Positions 12,665 to 21,001 of a stretch of DNA of 64,000 bases are shown here, in pieces. Source of the DNA: Mycobacterium sp. ACS4054 (lineage in GTDB: Bacteria > Actinomycetota > Actinomycetes > Mycobacteriales > Mycobacteriaceae); the NCBI RefSeq assembly GCF_001667275.1, contig NZ_LZHV01000042.1, forward strand, positions 52,807-116,806, in the 5' to 3' direction. A program made the translations under genes and the position numbers. The stretch's first letter is position 1. Every line of letters starts with the position of its first letter. The notes below the pieces were generated by a model. The model ran no database searches. It had not been told where the DNA came from and saw nothing but the letters and a program-made list of their open reading frames with translations.

Positions 12665-15364
12665 CTAGACCGCAGGCGACCCGGCCTCCTCCAGCGCCCG
12701 GCGCGCGTAGGCGCGCACGTCGGCGTCGGTGTCCTTGAGCGCGATACCCAGCGCGTCGCGCGCGGCGGGCTCGCCGGCCCAGCGCGTCAGGCTCAGCACG
12801 GCCGCCTTGCGCACGTCGAGATGCGCGTCGGCGAGCGCCTCGGCCAGCGCCGGCACCGCGACGCCGGCTGTGGCGCCCGCCAAGGCCCGCGCCGCGCCCT
12901 GGCGCACCTGCCAGGCCGGCGCCCGCAAGGCCGCTTCCACGGCGGCGACATTCTCTGGGCCACAGCCTATTTCGCCCAAGGCGGCCAGCGCCGCCGCGCG
13001 GACCAGCGGGTCCGGGTCGGCGGTCAGCGCGCCGACCGCCTCGGCGCCGCCGCGCAGCGTCGCCAGGCCGGCCGCGGCCGCGATCCGGACCTCCCGGCTC
13101 TCGTCCCCGGTCGCGGCGACCACCCCGGCCACGTCGTCGACCGACACCAATGCCCGCACGGCCTCGATCCGCACCCGGTGGTCGGGATCGCTCAGCGCGC
13201 GGCGGTAATCCTCGGCATCGCCGACCCGCCGCGCGGCCAGCACGTAGAGGGCGGCCGCGCGCACCACCACGTCGCCGGACTCCAGCCGCGGCTGGACGTC
13301 GGCGGGCTCGGGTAACACCTCGACGAGCTCGCGAATCCCGTCGGCGCCGGTGCGGCGCACGGCGGCGTCGGTGTCGTCCAGCGCGGCGATCAGGGCGGGC
13401 GCGTAACCGTCGGGGATGTGCTCGGTGAGCGTGGCCACCGCGGTGCGGCGCACCCCCGGGTCGGGATCGACCAGAAACGGCCGCAGTCCGGCGATCGTCG
13501 GCTCCTCGAGGGCGAGCACCTCGGCGATGCGCGGCGACGGTGGCTCGAACGCCGTTGCGCCCGAGCCGATCCGGGACCGGGTGGTCGCCGGGGCCTGGCC
13601 GCCGACCAGCGGCGGCTGCTCCACCCGCTGAATGGTCTGGTCGACGGGCGGCAGGCCGTCCAGCTCCGGGACCGGCACGAAGTACGGCGCGACCGGCCGC
13701 TTCAGGAACGCCATCCCGCCGTCGGCGTCCTTGCGCAGGTTGAGGTGATAACCCCACTGACCGTCGTCGCGGCCGGGCAGGTCGGCCCGGTCGTGGTAGA
13801 GGCCCCAACGGGATTCGGTCCGGGTGAGCGAGGACCGGGCGGCCATCTCGGCGCAGTCCCGGATGAAGGACACCTCTACGGCGCGCATCAGCTCGTGCGG
13901 ATTGCGCGCCCCCATGTCGGCGATTTCGTCGCGCATCCGATCGAAGGTGCGCACGGCGATGGACAGCTTCGCCGCCGTCTTCGGTGGGGCCACGTAGTCG
14001 TTGACGAACCGGCGCAGCTTGTACTCGACCTGAGGTTGGGGTGGCCCGTCGGGATGCCGCAGGGGCCGGTAGATCAGCTCGTGCGCCTCGCGCAGCTGGT
14101 CGTCCGGGAGTTGTTGCGGCGCATCCACGCCCGCGCAGGCGGTCGCCGCGTCGCTGCCGGCGAGGTCGCCGAAGACGAACGCCCCGATCATGTAGTTGTG
14201 CGGGACGCAGGCCAGGTCGCCGGCGGCATACAGGCCCGGCACCGTCGTGCGGGCGTGCTCGTCGACCCACACCCCCGACGCCGAATGGCCGCTGCACAAA
14301 CCGATTTCGGAGATGTGCATCTCGATGTCGTGGGTGCGGTAGTCGTGACCGCGGTTGGCGTGGAAGGTTCCCCGGGTCGGCCGTTCGGTGGTATGCAGGA
14401 TGTTCTCCAGCGCGGTCAGCGTTTCGTCGGGCAGGTGGGAGACCTTGAGATAGATCGGCCCGCGGGCGGAGTCGATCTCGCTTTTCACCTCGGACATCAT
14501 CTGACCCGACCAGTAGTCGGAGTCCACGAACCGCTCGCCGTGCGCGTTGACCTGGTAGCCCCCGAACGGGTTGGCGACATAGGCGCACGCCGGGCCGTTG
14601 TAGTCCTTGATCAACGGATTCACTTGGAAGCACTCGATTCCCGAGAGTTCCGCGCCGGCGTGAAACGCCATCGCGTATCCGTCGCCGGCGTTCGTCGGGT
14701 TCTCGTACGTGCCATACAGATAACCCGATGCCGGCAGCCCCAGCCGCCCGCAGGCGCCGGTGGCCAGGATCACCGCCTTGGCGCCGACTGCGACGAATTC
14801 GCCGGTGCGCGTGTGCAGCGCGGCCGCGCCCACCGCGCGACCATCCTGAACCAGCACCCGCACCGGCATCAGCCGGTTCTCGATGCGGATCCGCTCCCGC
14901 ATCGAGCGCTGCCGCAGCACCCGGTACAACGCCTTCTTGACGTCCTTGCCCTCCGGCATGGGCAGCACGTAGGAGCCGGAGCGGTGCACCCGGCGCACCG
15001 CGTATTCGCCGTGCTCGTCCTTCTCGAACTTCACGCCGTAGCGCTCCAGCCGCTGCACCATCGCGAAACCGCGGCTGGCGGTCTGATAAATGGTGCGCTG
15101 GTTGACGATTCCGTCGTTGGCGCGGGTGATCTCGGCGACGTAGTCCTCGGGTTCGGCCTTGCCGGGGATGACGGCGTTGTTCACGCCGTCCATCCCCATC
15201 GCCAACGCGCCGGAGTGCCGCACGTGTGCCTTCTCCAGCAGCAGCACCTGCGCGCCGCGCTCGGCGGCCGACAGCGCCGCCATGGTGCCGGCCGTGCCGC
15301 CGCCGATGACCAGCACGTCGCAGTCGAGGCGGACGGGCGTCGCCGGGTCCGGGATCTGGATCAT
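12665..15364 (-). CDS. AprA-like FAD oxidoreductase fused to C-terminal HEAT repeats
   Basis: An 899-residue flavoprotein of the fumarate reductase/adenylylsulfate reductase family. The FAD dinucleotide fold starts at residue 15 (DVLVIGGGTAGTMAALSAAE). The region around residue 360, LCSGHSASGVWVDEH then PGLYAAGD, resembles the AprA motif whose His contacts APS; ESRWGLYHDRADLPGRDDGQW (about 517-537) is also AprA-like. Residues ~612-895 are about nine HEAT repeats of ~31 residues (e.g. DPDPLVRAAALAALGEIG), which AprA and FrdA lack. It is the last gene of a coupled operon with a 2x[4Fe-4S] ferredoxin and an SsuABC/TauABC-type transporter. The ATG overlaps the ATPase stop (ATGA). Substrate unknown; classical dissimilatory APS reduction is unlikely in this aerobe. 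Confidence 0.87.
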   Translation of the reverse strand: MIQIPDPATPVRLDCDVLVIGGGTAGTMAALSAAERGAQVLLLEKAHVRHSGALAMGMDGVNNAVIPGKAEPEDYVAEITRANDGIVNQRTIYQTASRGFAMVQRLERYGVKFEKDEHGEYAVRRVHRSGSYVLPMPEGKDVKKALYRVLRQRSMRERIRIENRLMPVRVLVQDGRAVGAAALHTRTGEFVAVGAKAVILATGACGRLGLPASGYLYGTYENPTNAGDGYAMAFHAGAELSGIECFQVNPLIKDYNGPACAYVANPFGGYQVNAHGERFVDSDYWSGQMMSEVKSEIDSARGPIYLKVSHLPDETLTALENILHTTERPTRGTFHANRGHDYRTHDIEMHISEIGLCSGHSASGVWVDEHARTTVPGLYAAGDLACVPHNYMIGAFVFGDLAGSDAATACAGVDAPQQLPDDQLREAHELIYRPLRHPDGPPQPQVEYKLRRFVNDYVAPPKTAAKLSIAVRTFDRMRDEIADMGARNPHELMRAVEVSFIRDCAEMAARSSLTRTESRWGLYHDRADLPGRDDGQWGYHLNLRKDADGGMAFLKRPVAPYFVPVPELDGLPPVDQTIQRVEQPPLVGGQAPATTRSRIGSGATAFEPPSPRIAEVLALEEPTIAGLRPFLVDPDPGVRRTAVATLTEHIPDGYAPALIAALDDTDAAVRRTGADGIRELVEVLPEPADVQPRLESGDVVVRAAALYVLAARRVGDAEDYRRALSDPDHRVRIEAVRALVSVDDVAGVVAATGDESREVRIAAAAGLATLRGGAEAVGALTADPDPLVRAAALAALGEIGCGPENVAAVEAALRAPAWQVRQGAARALAGATAGVAVPALAEALADAHLDVRKAAVLSLTRWAGEPAARDALGIALKDTDADVRAYARRALEEAGSPAV

Positions 15365-16098
15365 GCCGCCACCGAATGGTTTAGGGCGGCAATGATTTCG
15401 GAGCGCAGTCGGTCCCTGGGCAGTTCGCCGCGGGGATCGGGCACGTCGATCGACGCGCGCAGCGGCTCGCCGGCGCGGCCGAGCACCACGATCCGGTCAC
15501 CCAGCGCCAAGGCCTCGTCGACGTCGTGCGTGACGAAGACGATCGTCGTCGGATGCGTGCGCCAGGCGTCGATCAACAGCCGCTGCATCGCCGCCCGGGT
15601 CTGGGTGTCCAGCGCGCCGAACGGCTCGTCCATCATCACCGCGCGCGGCGCCCCGGCCAGGCCGCGGGCCAGCTGGACCCGTTGACGCATCCCGCCGGAC
15701 AGGCTCTTGGGCAGGTAGTGGCCGAAGCCGGCCAGCCCGAGCTCGTCGATCCAGCGCTCCGCCTGCGCGCGCCGGGTGGCGCGCGGTTCGCCGCGCAACC
15801 GCAGCGCCAGCTCGATGTTGGACCGCACCGTGCGCCACGGCAGCAGGGCGTTGTCCTGGAACACCATGCCGCGGTCCCGGGAGGTGGCGGTGACCTCGGC
15901 CCCGTCGGCCAGCACCCGGCCCTCGTCGGGCCGCAGCAGCCCGGCGAGGGCACGCAGCAGCGTCGACTTGCCGCAACCCGACGGACCGGTCAGGACCAGG
16001 ATCTCCCCCGGGCGCACCGTCAGGCTGAGCCCGTCGATCACCGGGGTTCCCGTGTAGGACAATCGAACTCGGTCCAGTTCGAGACCGACTGCTTTCAT
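15361..16098 (-). CDS. ABC transporter ATP-binding protein (nitrate/sulfonate/taurine type)
   Basis: A 245-residue ATPase with Walker A GPSGCGKST (about residues 37-45), Q-loop MVFQDNALLPW, signature LSGGMRQRVQLARGLA, Walker B AVMMDEPFGALD and H-loop FVTHDVDEAL. The LLPW after the Q-loop is typical of SsuB/TauB/NrtD importers. It pairs with the permease directly upstream. The start ATG at 16098 overlaps the permease stop and the stop overlaps the flavoprotein start, both as ATGA. Open reading upstream is inside the permease in another frame and was not used. Confidence 0.94.
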   Translation of the reverse strand: MKAVGLELDRVRLSYTGTPVIDGLSLTVRPGEILVLTGPSGCGKSTLLRALAGLLRPDEGRVLADGAEVTATSRDRGMVFQDNALLPWRTVRSNIELALRLRGEPRATRRAQAERWIDELGLAGFGHYLPKSLSGGMRQRVQLARGLAGAPRAVMMDEPFGALDTQTRAAMQRLLIDAWRTHPTTIVFVTHDVDEALALGDRIVVLGRAGEPLRASIDVPDPRGELPRDRLRSEIIAALNHSVAA

Positions 16099-16952
16099 CG
16101 CGAGCCCTCCTGCGCGCGGGGCAACCAACGGGTCACCCGCCGGCCGACCACTTCCACGGCCGCCGACGTGGCGAACCCGAGGACGCCGATCGTGATGATG
16201 CCGACGAACACCTGCGGATAGGCCAGCATCGTGTAGTCCTGCCAGGTGCGGTAGCCGACGCCGAGACGGCCCGAGATCATCTCGGCGGAGATGACACAGA
16301 TCCAGGCCACCCCCATGCCGACCGATAGCCCGCCGAAGACGCCGGGAAGGATGCCCGGCAACACCACCTGGGTCAGCACCTCCCAGCGTCCCCCGCCCAG
16401 GGTGCGCACCGAGTCCTCCCACAGCGTGGGCAGCGCACGCACCGCGTGCCGGGTGCTGACCATGATCGGGAAGTAGGCCGCGAGGAAGGTGATGAACACG
16501 ATGCCCGCCTCGTCGGTGGGGAACAGCAGGATCGCCACCGGCACGATCGCGATCGCGGGAATCGGTCGGGCCAGCTCGGCGAGCGGCCCGAACAGGTCGG
16601 CGAACAGCCGGGAGCGGCCCAGCAGCACACCGGTCGCCACCCCGACCACCGCGGCCAGGCCGAAGCCGGTGAGGATGCGGATCAACGACTGGGCCAGGTC
16701 GAGCCAGTACTCGTACGCGCCGAGCCGGCGCTGCAGCGCGTGCACGATCTGGGTGACGGTGGGCAGCGTGTCGAATCGAAGCAGCAGTCGCACCTTGCCG
16801 GCGGTGAGCAACTGCCACAACCCGATTGCGGCCGCGACCGACGCCAGCCGCAGCAGCCGTGACCGCCACGGCGAGGGCAATTGCCGCGGCCGGGTGAGCG
16901 TGGGCGTCGAGACCACGCCCAGGACCTGGTCGGCCACCACTTCGGCGGTCAT
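16095..16952 (-). CDS. ABC transporter permease (SsuC/TauC family)
   Basis: A 285-residue inner-membrane subunit with about six transmembrane helices. These include LLRLASVAAAIGLWQLL, GFGLAAVVGVATGVLLG, AGIVFITFLAAYFPIMV and FGGLSVGMGVAWICVISAEMI. The EAA loop that contacts the ATPase is recognisable around LWEDSVRTLGGGRWEVLTQVVLPGILPGVFGGL (~residues 180-210). The family imports sulfonates, taurine, nitrate or thiamine precursors. Coupled by ATGA overlaps to the binding protein upstream and the ATPase downstream. Confidence 0.93.
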   Translation of the reverse strand: MTAEVVADQVLGVVSTPTLTRPRQLPSPWRSRLLRLASVAAAIGLWQLLTAGKVRLLLRFDTLPTVTQIVHALQRRLGAYEYWLDLAQSLIRILTGFGLAAVVGVATGVLLGRSRLFADLFGPLAELARPIPAIAIVPVAILLFPTDEAGIVFITFLAAYFPIMVSTRHAVRALPTLWEDSVRTLGGGRWEVLTQVVLPGILPGVFGGLSVGMGVAWICVISAEMISGRLGVGYRTWQDYTMLAYPQVFVGIITIGVLGFATSAAVEVVGRRVTRWLPRAQEGSR

Positions 16953-18337
16953 ACCGAACCTCCCAATGCCTGTTGATAATTCACGACGACGCCGTCCGGG
17001 TGCGCGGCCAGATAGCGCCGCGCCCCGGCCTGGGTGCCGAATGGCAGATAGTTCTGGCCGTATTTGACCCAGACCGCCTTGTCGGCGAACCATCGGGTGC
17101 CGAGCTCGGCGTCGGGGACGTAGGCCGCGCGGACCTTGCCGCCGCGGGCGGTGGCGTCGGCGATCGCCCGCAGCAGCGCGGTGGGGCTGGCGACCGTCTG
17201 GGTCGTGTCGGCCCCGTCCAGCCACAGCTCGCCGGCCAGCGCGGGGTCGCCGGCGAGGGCCGACGGGTTGGTGGTGCGCGCGCGGGTCGCGGCGTAGTCC
17301 AGCCCGCGGGCGGCGAACACCGCGCGCAGCGGGTCGTCCACGGTGAACTTCGTGACGTCGAGGTCGGCGAAGTCGCCGATCGACTTCAGGTACGGCACAT
17401 CGCTTTTCAACGCGTCGACGAGCGACGGCTTGAGCGTGGTGTCGAACGACGTCCCGCCCGGCCCGTTGTAGAGGTACACCACCTCCTGCGGCAGCCCGCT
17501 GGCCTGCGCGACGATGCGCGCGGCCTCCAACGGCTTGTCGTTCAGGAGATCGGTGGCGTCCAGTTGCGCCTGCAGGAACGCCGCCAGCACCTCCGGGTGC
17601 GCGGACGCGTACGAGCGCCGCACCACCACACCGTGCAGCGTCGGAAAATTCAGCTCGGCCCCGTCGTAGAGCAGCTTGGCCTTGCCCTGGTACACCAGCA
17701 GCCCCGGCCACGCGACGAACTGCGAAAGGCCGTTCACCTGACCGGATTCCAGCGCGGAGGCACCCACCTGCGGCTGCTGGTTGAGCACCTCGACGCCGGT
17801 GATCCCGGCCCGGCCCAGCGCGCGCACCAACGTGCCGTGGCCCGCCGAGCCCACACTGGCCGACACCTTGCTGCCGGCCAGGTCGGCCAGCCCGGTCGCC
17901 GACGAATCGGGCGCCACCACCACCATGTTCAGCGCGCCCTTGGGGTTGTAGCCGGTGATCGACACCAGCTCGGTGCGGGCCAGCGGGTTGGCCTGCGTCT
18001 TGGATCCGTTGATCAGCATCGGGTAGTCACCCATCGACCCGATGTCGATCTTCTCCGCGAGCATCTGCGCGGTGATCGGGGCGCCGGTGTCGTAATCCTG
18101 CCAGCGCACCGCGTATTTGGTGCCGGTGCGCGCGGTGATGTCGGCCAACCGGTGCTCGAGGTAGCCCTGCGCGCGCAGCAGCGTGCCGGCGGTGACGGTG
18201 TTGATGGTCTTGGACTGGTATCCGACCACGACGTTGACCACACCGGAGGATTGCGAGAACGATTCCAGCGAGCACCCGGTGGCGAACACGACGACGGTGA
18301 ACGTCACCGAAAGCAGCCGGAGGGCATGCTTTTTCAT
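16949..18337 (-). CDS. ABC transporter substrate-binding lipoprotein (SsuA/NMT1-like)
   Basis: A 462-residue exported lipoprotein: MKKHALRLLSVTFTVVVFATGC puts a lipidation cysteine at residue 22. The periplasmic-binding fold begins VNVVVGYQSKTINTVTAGTL. It has the usual features of SsuA/TauA/NrtA-type proteins (EKIDIGSMGDYPMLINGS, DLAGSKVSASVGSAGHGTLV). It is over 100 residues longer than typical SsuA. The extra C-terminal part (about 340-462; FTVDDPLRAVFAARGLDY, then ELGTRWFADKAVWVKYGQNY) is not a fold I recognise. The ligand is unknown. The start is 14 bases after the ferredoxin stop; the stop overlaps the permease start. Confidence 0.9.
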   Translation of the reverse strand: MKKHALRLLSVTFTVVVFATGCSLESFSQSSGVVNVVVGYQSKTINTVTAGTLLRAQGYLEHRLADITARTGTKYAVRWQDYDTGAPITAQMLAEKIDIGSMGDYPMLINGSKTQANPLARTELVSITGYNPKGALNMVVVAPDSSATGLADLAGSKVSASVGSAGHGTLVRALGRAGITGVEVLNQQPQVGASALESGQVNGLSQFVAWPGLLVYQGKAKLLYDGAELNFPTLHGVVVRRSYASAHPEVLAAFLQAQLDATDLLNDKPLEAARIVAQASGLPQEVVYLYNGPGGTSFDTTLKPSLVDALKSDVPYLKSIGDFADLDVTKFTVDDPLRAVFAARGLDYAATRARTTNPSALAGDPALAGELWLDGADTTQTVASPTALLRAIADATARGGKVRAAYVPDAELGTRWFADKAVWVKYGQNYLPFGTQAGARRYLAAHPDGVVVNYQQALGGSV

Positions 18338-18351
18338 GATGGCTTCGGGTT

Positions 18352-18582
18352 TCAGCGGAGTAGATAGGGCATGTTGACCGTCACGGCGCCGGTCGGACAG
18401 CGGGCCGCGCACGGGCCGCAGTACCAGCACTCGTCGACGTGCATGTACGCCTTGCCGGTGTCGGGGTTGATGGCCAGCGCGTCGAGCGGACAGACCTCCA
18501 CGCACAGGGTGCAGCCGTCGATACACAACGACTCGTCGATCGTCACCGGCACGTCGGCGCGAGTGTTGTTGACCAGCGTCAT
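18352..18582 (-). CDS. 2x[4Fe-4S] ferredoxin-like subunit (AprB-like)
   Basis: A 76-residue iron-sulfur protein. Cluster 1 ligands are C20-x3-C24-x2-C27-x3-C31-P; cluster 2 ligands are C52-x2-C55-x2-C58-x3-C62-P. The second half, DECWYCGPCAARCPTGAVTV, resembles the AprB segment that docks on AprA and carries electrons to its FAD. AprB proper is about twice as long because of a C-terminal tail that is missing here. It precedes the transporter genes and follows the regulator with an ATGA overlap, so it is made with the AprA-like flavoprotein of the same operon. Confidence 0.92.
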   Translation of the reverse strand: MTLVNNTRADVPVTIDESLCIDGCTLCVEVCPLDALAINPDTGKAYMHVDECWYCGPCAARCPTGAVTVNMPYLLR

Positions 18583-19313
18583 GTATCGCTCCTTATCAGG
18601 CTGCCGCGCATGGTGATTCGATCACCGCGCATGCGGATGTACTCCAAATCGACGGGCGTGCCGTCAGCGAGGCTGGTGAGCCGCTCCAGCATGAGCAGCG
18701 CCGCGCCGTCGGGCACCTGCAGGGTGGCCGCCGAATGCGCGTCGGCGGGGATGGCCTCCAGGGCCAGCGCCGCCGACCCCAGCCGCTGGCCGCTGACCTG
18801 TTCGATAAGCGCGAACAGATCGTTGGTCTCCAGCGGGTGGTCCAGCACCCGCGCTCCGATGTCCGGGGTCAGGTAGGTCAGGTCGAGGCTGAGCGGCAGA
18901 TCGCCGAGGTATCGCAAGCGTTCGATGAACACCGCCTGCTCGCCGGGTTGCAGCCGCAGCCGGCGGGCCACCGACGGCGGCGCGGTGACGGCCATCGCGG
19001 CGCGCACCTCGTTGCGCACCTCGCCGCGGTTCTTGAACGTCTCCTTCAACCCCAGCAGCGTGTCCAGGCCGTGGTCGTACTTGCGCTGGGCGACGTGCGT
19101 GCCGACCTTGGGTCCGCGGTCGATCAGCCCCTCATGCTTCAGCACCGCGAGCGCCTCACGAATCGTGTTGCGCGACACCAAGAATTCGGCCGCTAACTCG
19201 TGTTCGGCCGGCAGTCCGCCGGGGTAGGCGTCGGCGTGGATCTGCTGGCGCAACACGTCGGCCACCCGCCGGGCGCGGTCGGCCCGTGGTCGGCTGCTGA
19301 TCGGTTGCGCCAC
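18579..19313 (-). CDS. GntR-family (HutC subfamily) transcriptional regulator
   Basis: A 244-residue regulator with an N-terminal winged helix (RVADVLRQQIHADAYPGGLPAEHELAAEFLVSRNTIREALAVLKHEGLIDRG, about 15-65). A C-terminal UTRA ligand-binding domain follows (residues ~100-240, AVFIERLRYLGDLPLSLDLTYL, ALLMLERLTSLADGTPVDLEYIRMRGDR). It is the first gene of the AprAB-like/transporter operon and probably senses the imported compound or a product and represses the operon. The GTG start at 19313 is supported by the -10 box six bases upstream. No clear operator palindrome was found. Confidence 0.93.
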   Translation of the reverse strand: MAQPISSRPRADRARRVADVLRQQIHADAYPGGLPAEHELAAEFLVSRNTIREALAVLKHEGLIDRGPKVGTHVAQRKYDHGLDTLLGLKETFKNRGEVRNEVRAAMAVTAPPSVARRLRLQPGEQAVFIERLRYLGDLPLSLDLTYLTPDIGARVLDHPLETNDLFALIEQVSGQRLGSAALALEAIPADAHSAATLQVPDGAALLMLERLTSLADGTPVDLEYIRMRGDRITMRGSLIRSDT

Positions 19314-19319
19314 GCGGCC

Positions 19320-19325
19320 ACGCTA
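19320..19325 (-). promoter_or_regulatory. -10 box for the gntR-led operon
   Basis: Minus-strand TAGCGT ends six bases before the GTG at 19313, implying a leaderless transcript through all six coupled genes. Confidence 0.5.
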
Positions 19326-19436
19326 ACGCAGCTCAGGGGCGTTATTTGGGTGCCCGAAAACGGTCCGCCGGGGCGTCCGCGCGCATTGCGCCGGGGCGTA
19401 TTCGAAGACGACCAGCGCAAACAACGGCCGCCGGCG

Positions 19437-20720
19437 CTATTGCGCCACCCCGGACACGACGCCGTCTTTCCAATCCCCGTGAGCGGAACGGTGCTCGGGC
19501 TCATGGGGCGCCGCCGTTCGGTGCCCGGACTCGAGCGGCACCAGCGACACGGCCGCCAACGGGAACAGCGCGCAAAGCGCCCATGCGGCCGGGTATTCGG
19601 CCGCCGTGATGAGTGCACCGAAGACCGGGGGCGCGGCGGCGGCCGTCAACCGTTGGGTGGTGTTCTGCAGCCCCAACGCCCGGCCGCTCCAGAACGGCCC
19701 GGCGTACTCGGTGATGGCGGTGGCCTCCAGCCCGTTGTCGAGCGCCGCGATAACCGCGATCGCGACCATGAGCAACACGTCGTAGCCCGAACCCGTGTTG
19801 TCGGTCAGGGCGAGCAGGAACAGGGCCAGCGCGGCGGCGATGGCGATTATGCGGACCGGTCGCATCCGCGAGCCGACGAGATCCGACCAGCGCCCGACCG
19901 CGATCCGCCCCGCCGCGCCCAGCAGCTGGCACAGGGTGACGAGCCCGCCGGCGGCCGCGACCGACCAGCCGTGGCGATTGATCAGCCAGACGAGCATGAA
20001 CGTCACGGTCAGCGCCTGCGGGATCATCAGCAGCGCGCTCACCGCGTGGATCCGCCACAGCACCGACGATCCGCGATAGGGACTGGCCAATTCCGCGCCG
20101 GTGGCCAGTGTGCGCGGTTTCCGCGGCGGATCGGCGATCCCCAGCACGGCGGCCACCGCGGCCACGGTGCACATGAGGGCCAGGAACATCAGCCCGCGGC
20201 GGGGGCCGCGCTCGGCCAGCTCCGGTATCACCAGCGCGCCCAGGGCGATGCCCAGGGGTTGCGCGGTCTGCCGGATCCCCATCGCCAGGCCCCGTTGATG
20301 CGACGGGAACCAGGCGGACACCAGCCGGCCGCCGGCGGTGTTGCAGCCGGCCGCCGCCATCCCGCCGAGAAACAGGAAGACGCCGATCTCGGCCATCGAA
20401 TGGGCGGACGCCGCGGCGTAGGCCGCCGCCGCCGTCAGGGCCGATCCGGCGGTCAATACCACCCGCTCACCGACCCGGTCCAACATCCAGCCCCAGAGCA
20501 CGAGCGTGACGACCATGCCCCAGCTCGGCATCGACGCCAGCAGGCCGGCTTCGATCAACGTGATGCCGCGGCGCGCCTGCAGCGAAGGGATGAGGAACGC
20601 AACGCCATTGATGAAGAGGAAGGACGACGCCGTCACCCCCAAGGAGACGACCATGACCGACCAGCGCGCGCCCGCGCCGAGTTGGCCGGCGCCGCTGACC
20701 TCGGGATGCATGCAATCCAT
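19437..20720 (-). CDS. MFS transporter (OFA/monocarboxylate-like)
   Basis: About 427 residues with 12 predicted transmembrane helices. The major facilitator loop is present between helices 2 and 3 (WGWMLDRVGERVVLTAGSAL), with its echo in the second half (GRWSDLVGSRMRPVRIIAI). Substrate is unknown; the overall pattern is that of oxalate/formate or monocarboxylate antiporters. It lies 123 bases upstream of the gntR-led operon on the same strand and may supply the same pathway. The start is uncertain: GTG 20744, ATG 20720 and ATG 20711 are all in frame and none has a Shine-Dalgarno. ATG 20720 is given as a compromise. Confidence 0.85.
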   Translation of the reverse strand: MDCMHPEVSGAGQLGAGARWSVMVVSLGVTASSFLFINGVAFLIPSLQARRGITLIEAGLLASMPSWGMVVTLVLWGWMLDRVGERVVLTAGSALTAAAAYAAASAHSMAEIGVFLFLGGMAAAGCNTAGGRLVSAWFPSHQRGLAMGIRQTAQPLGIALGALVIPELAERGPRRGLMFLALMCTVAAVAAVLGIADPPRKPRTLATGAELASPYRGSSVLWRIHAVSALLMIPQALTVTFMLVWLINRHGWSVAAAGGLVTLCQLLGAAGRIAVGRWSDLVGSRMRPVRIIAIAAALALFLLALTDNTGSGYDVLLMVAIAVIAALDNGLEATAITEYAGPFWSGRALGLQNTTQRLTAAAAPPVFGALITAAEYPAAWALCALFPLAAVSLVPLESGHRTAAPHEPEHRSAHGDWKDGVVSGVAQ

Positions 20721-20782
20721 AGTGGCACGGCGATTGCCGTGCACCGGGCGCCGTGACGCGTCCGAAATCCGTAACTTATTGA

Positions 20783-20811
20783 ATGCTAAGGTATTTCATA
20801 CTTCATGTTAA
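20783..20811 (-). promoter_or_regulatory. SigA-type promoter for the MFS gene
   Basis: Minus-strand TTAACA (20806-20811) and TAGCAT (20783-20788) are separated by exactly 17 bases, in the most AT-rich stretch of the area. This predicts a start near 20776 and a leader of 30-60 bases. Confidence 0.55.
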
Positions 20812-21001
20812 GTGCGGCAACGCCTCTTGTCGCCGCTTACGGCTCGGAATACGTTGTGCGCGTGCCGTTTTAGCGATTCGGCAAAAGGGCTCCGCGAGAG
20901 TACGATTCACAGCCGGCGCATAACGAAAACTTATGCGCATACTCAGAGTTTCTCAGCGCCGCTACCCTGGAGCGCATCGGCAACCGGACCGGGGGGTGCG
21001 C

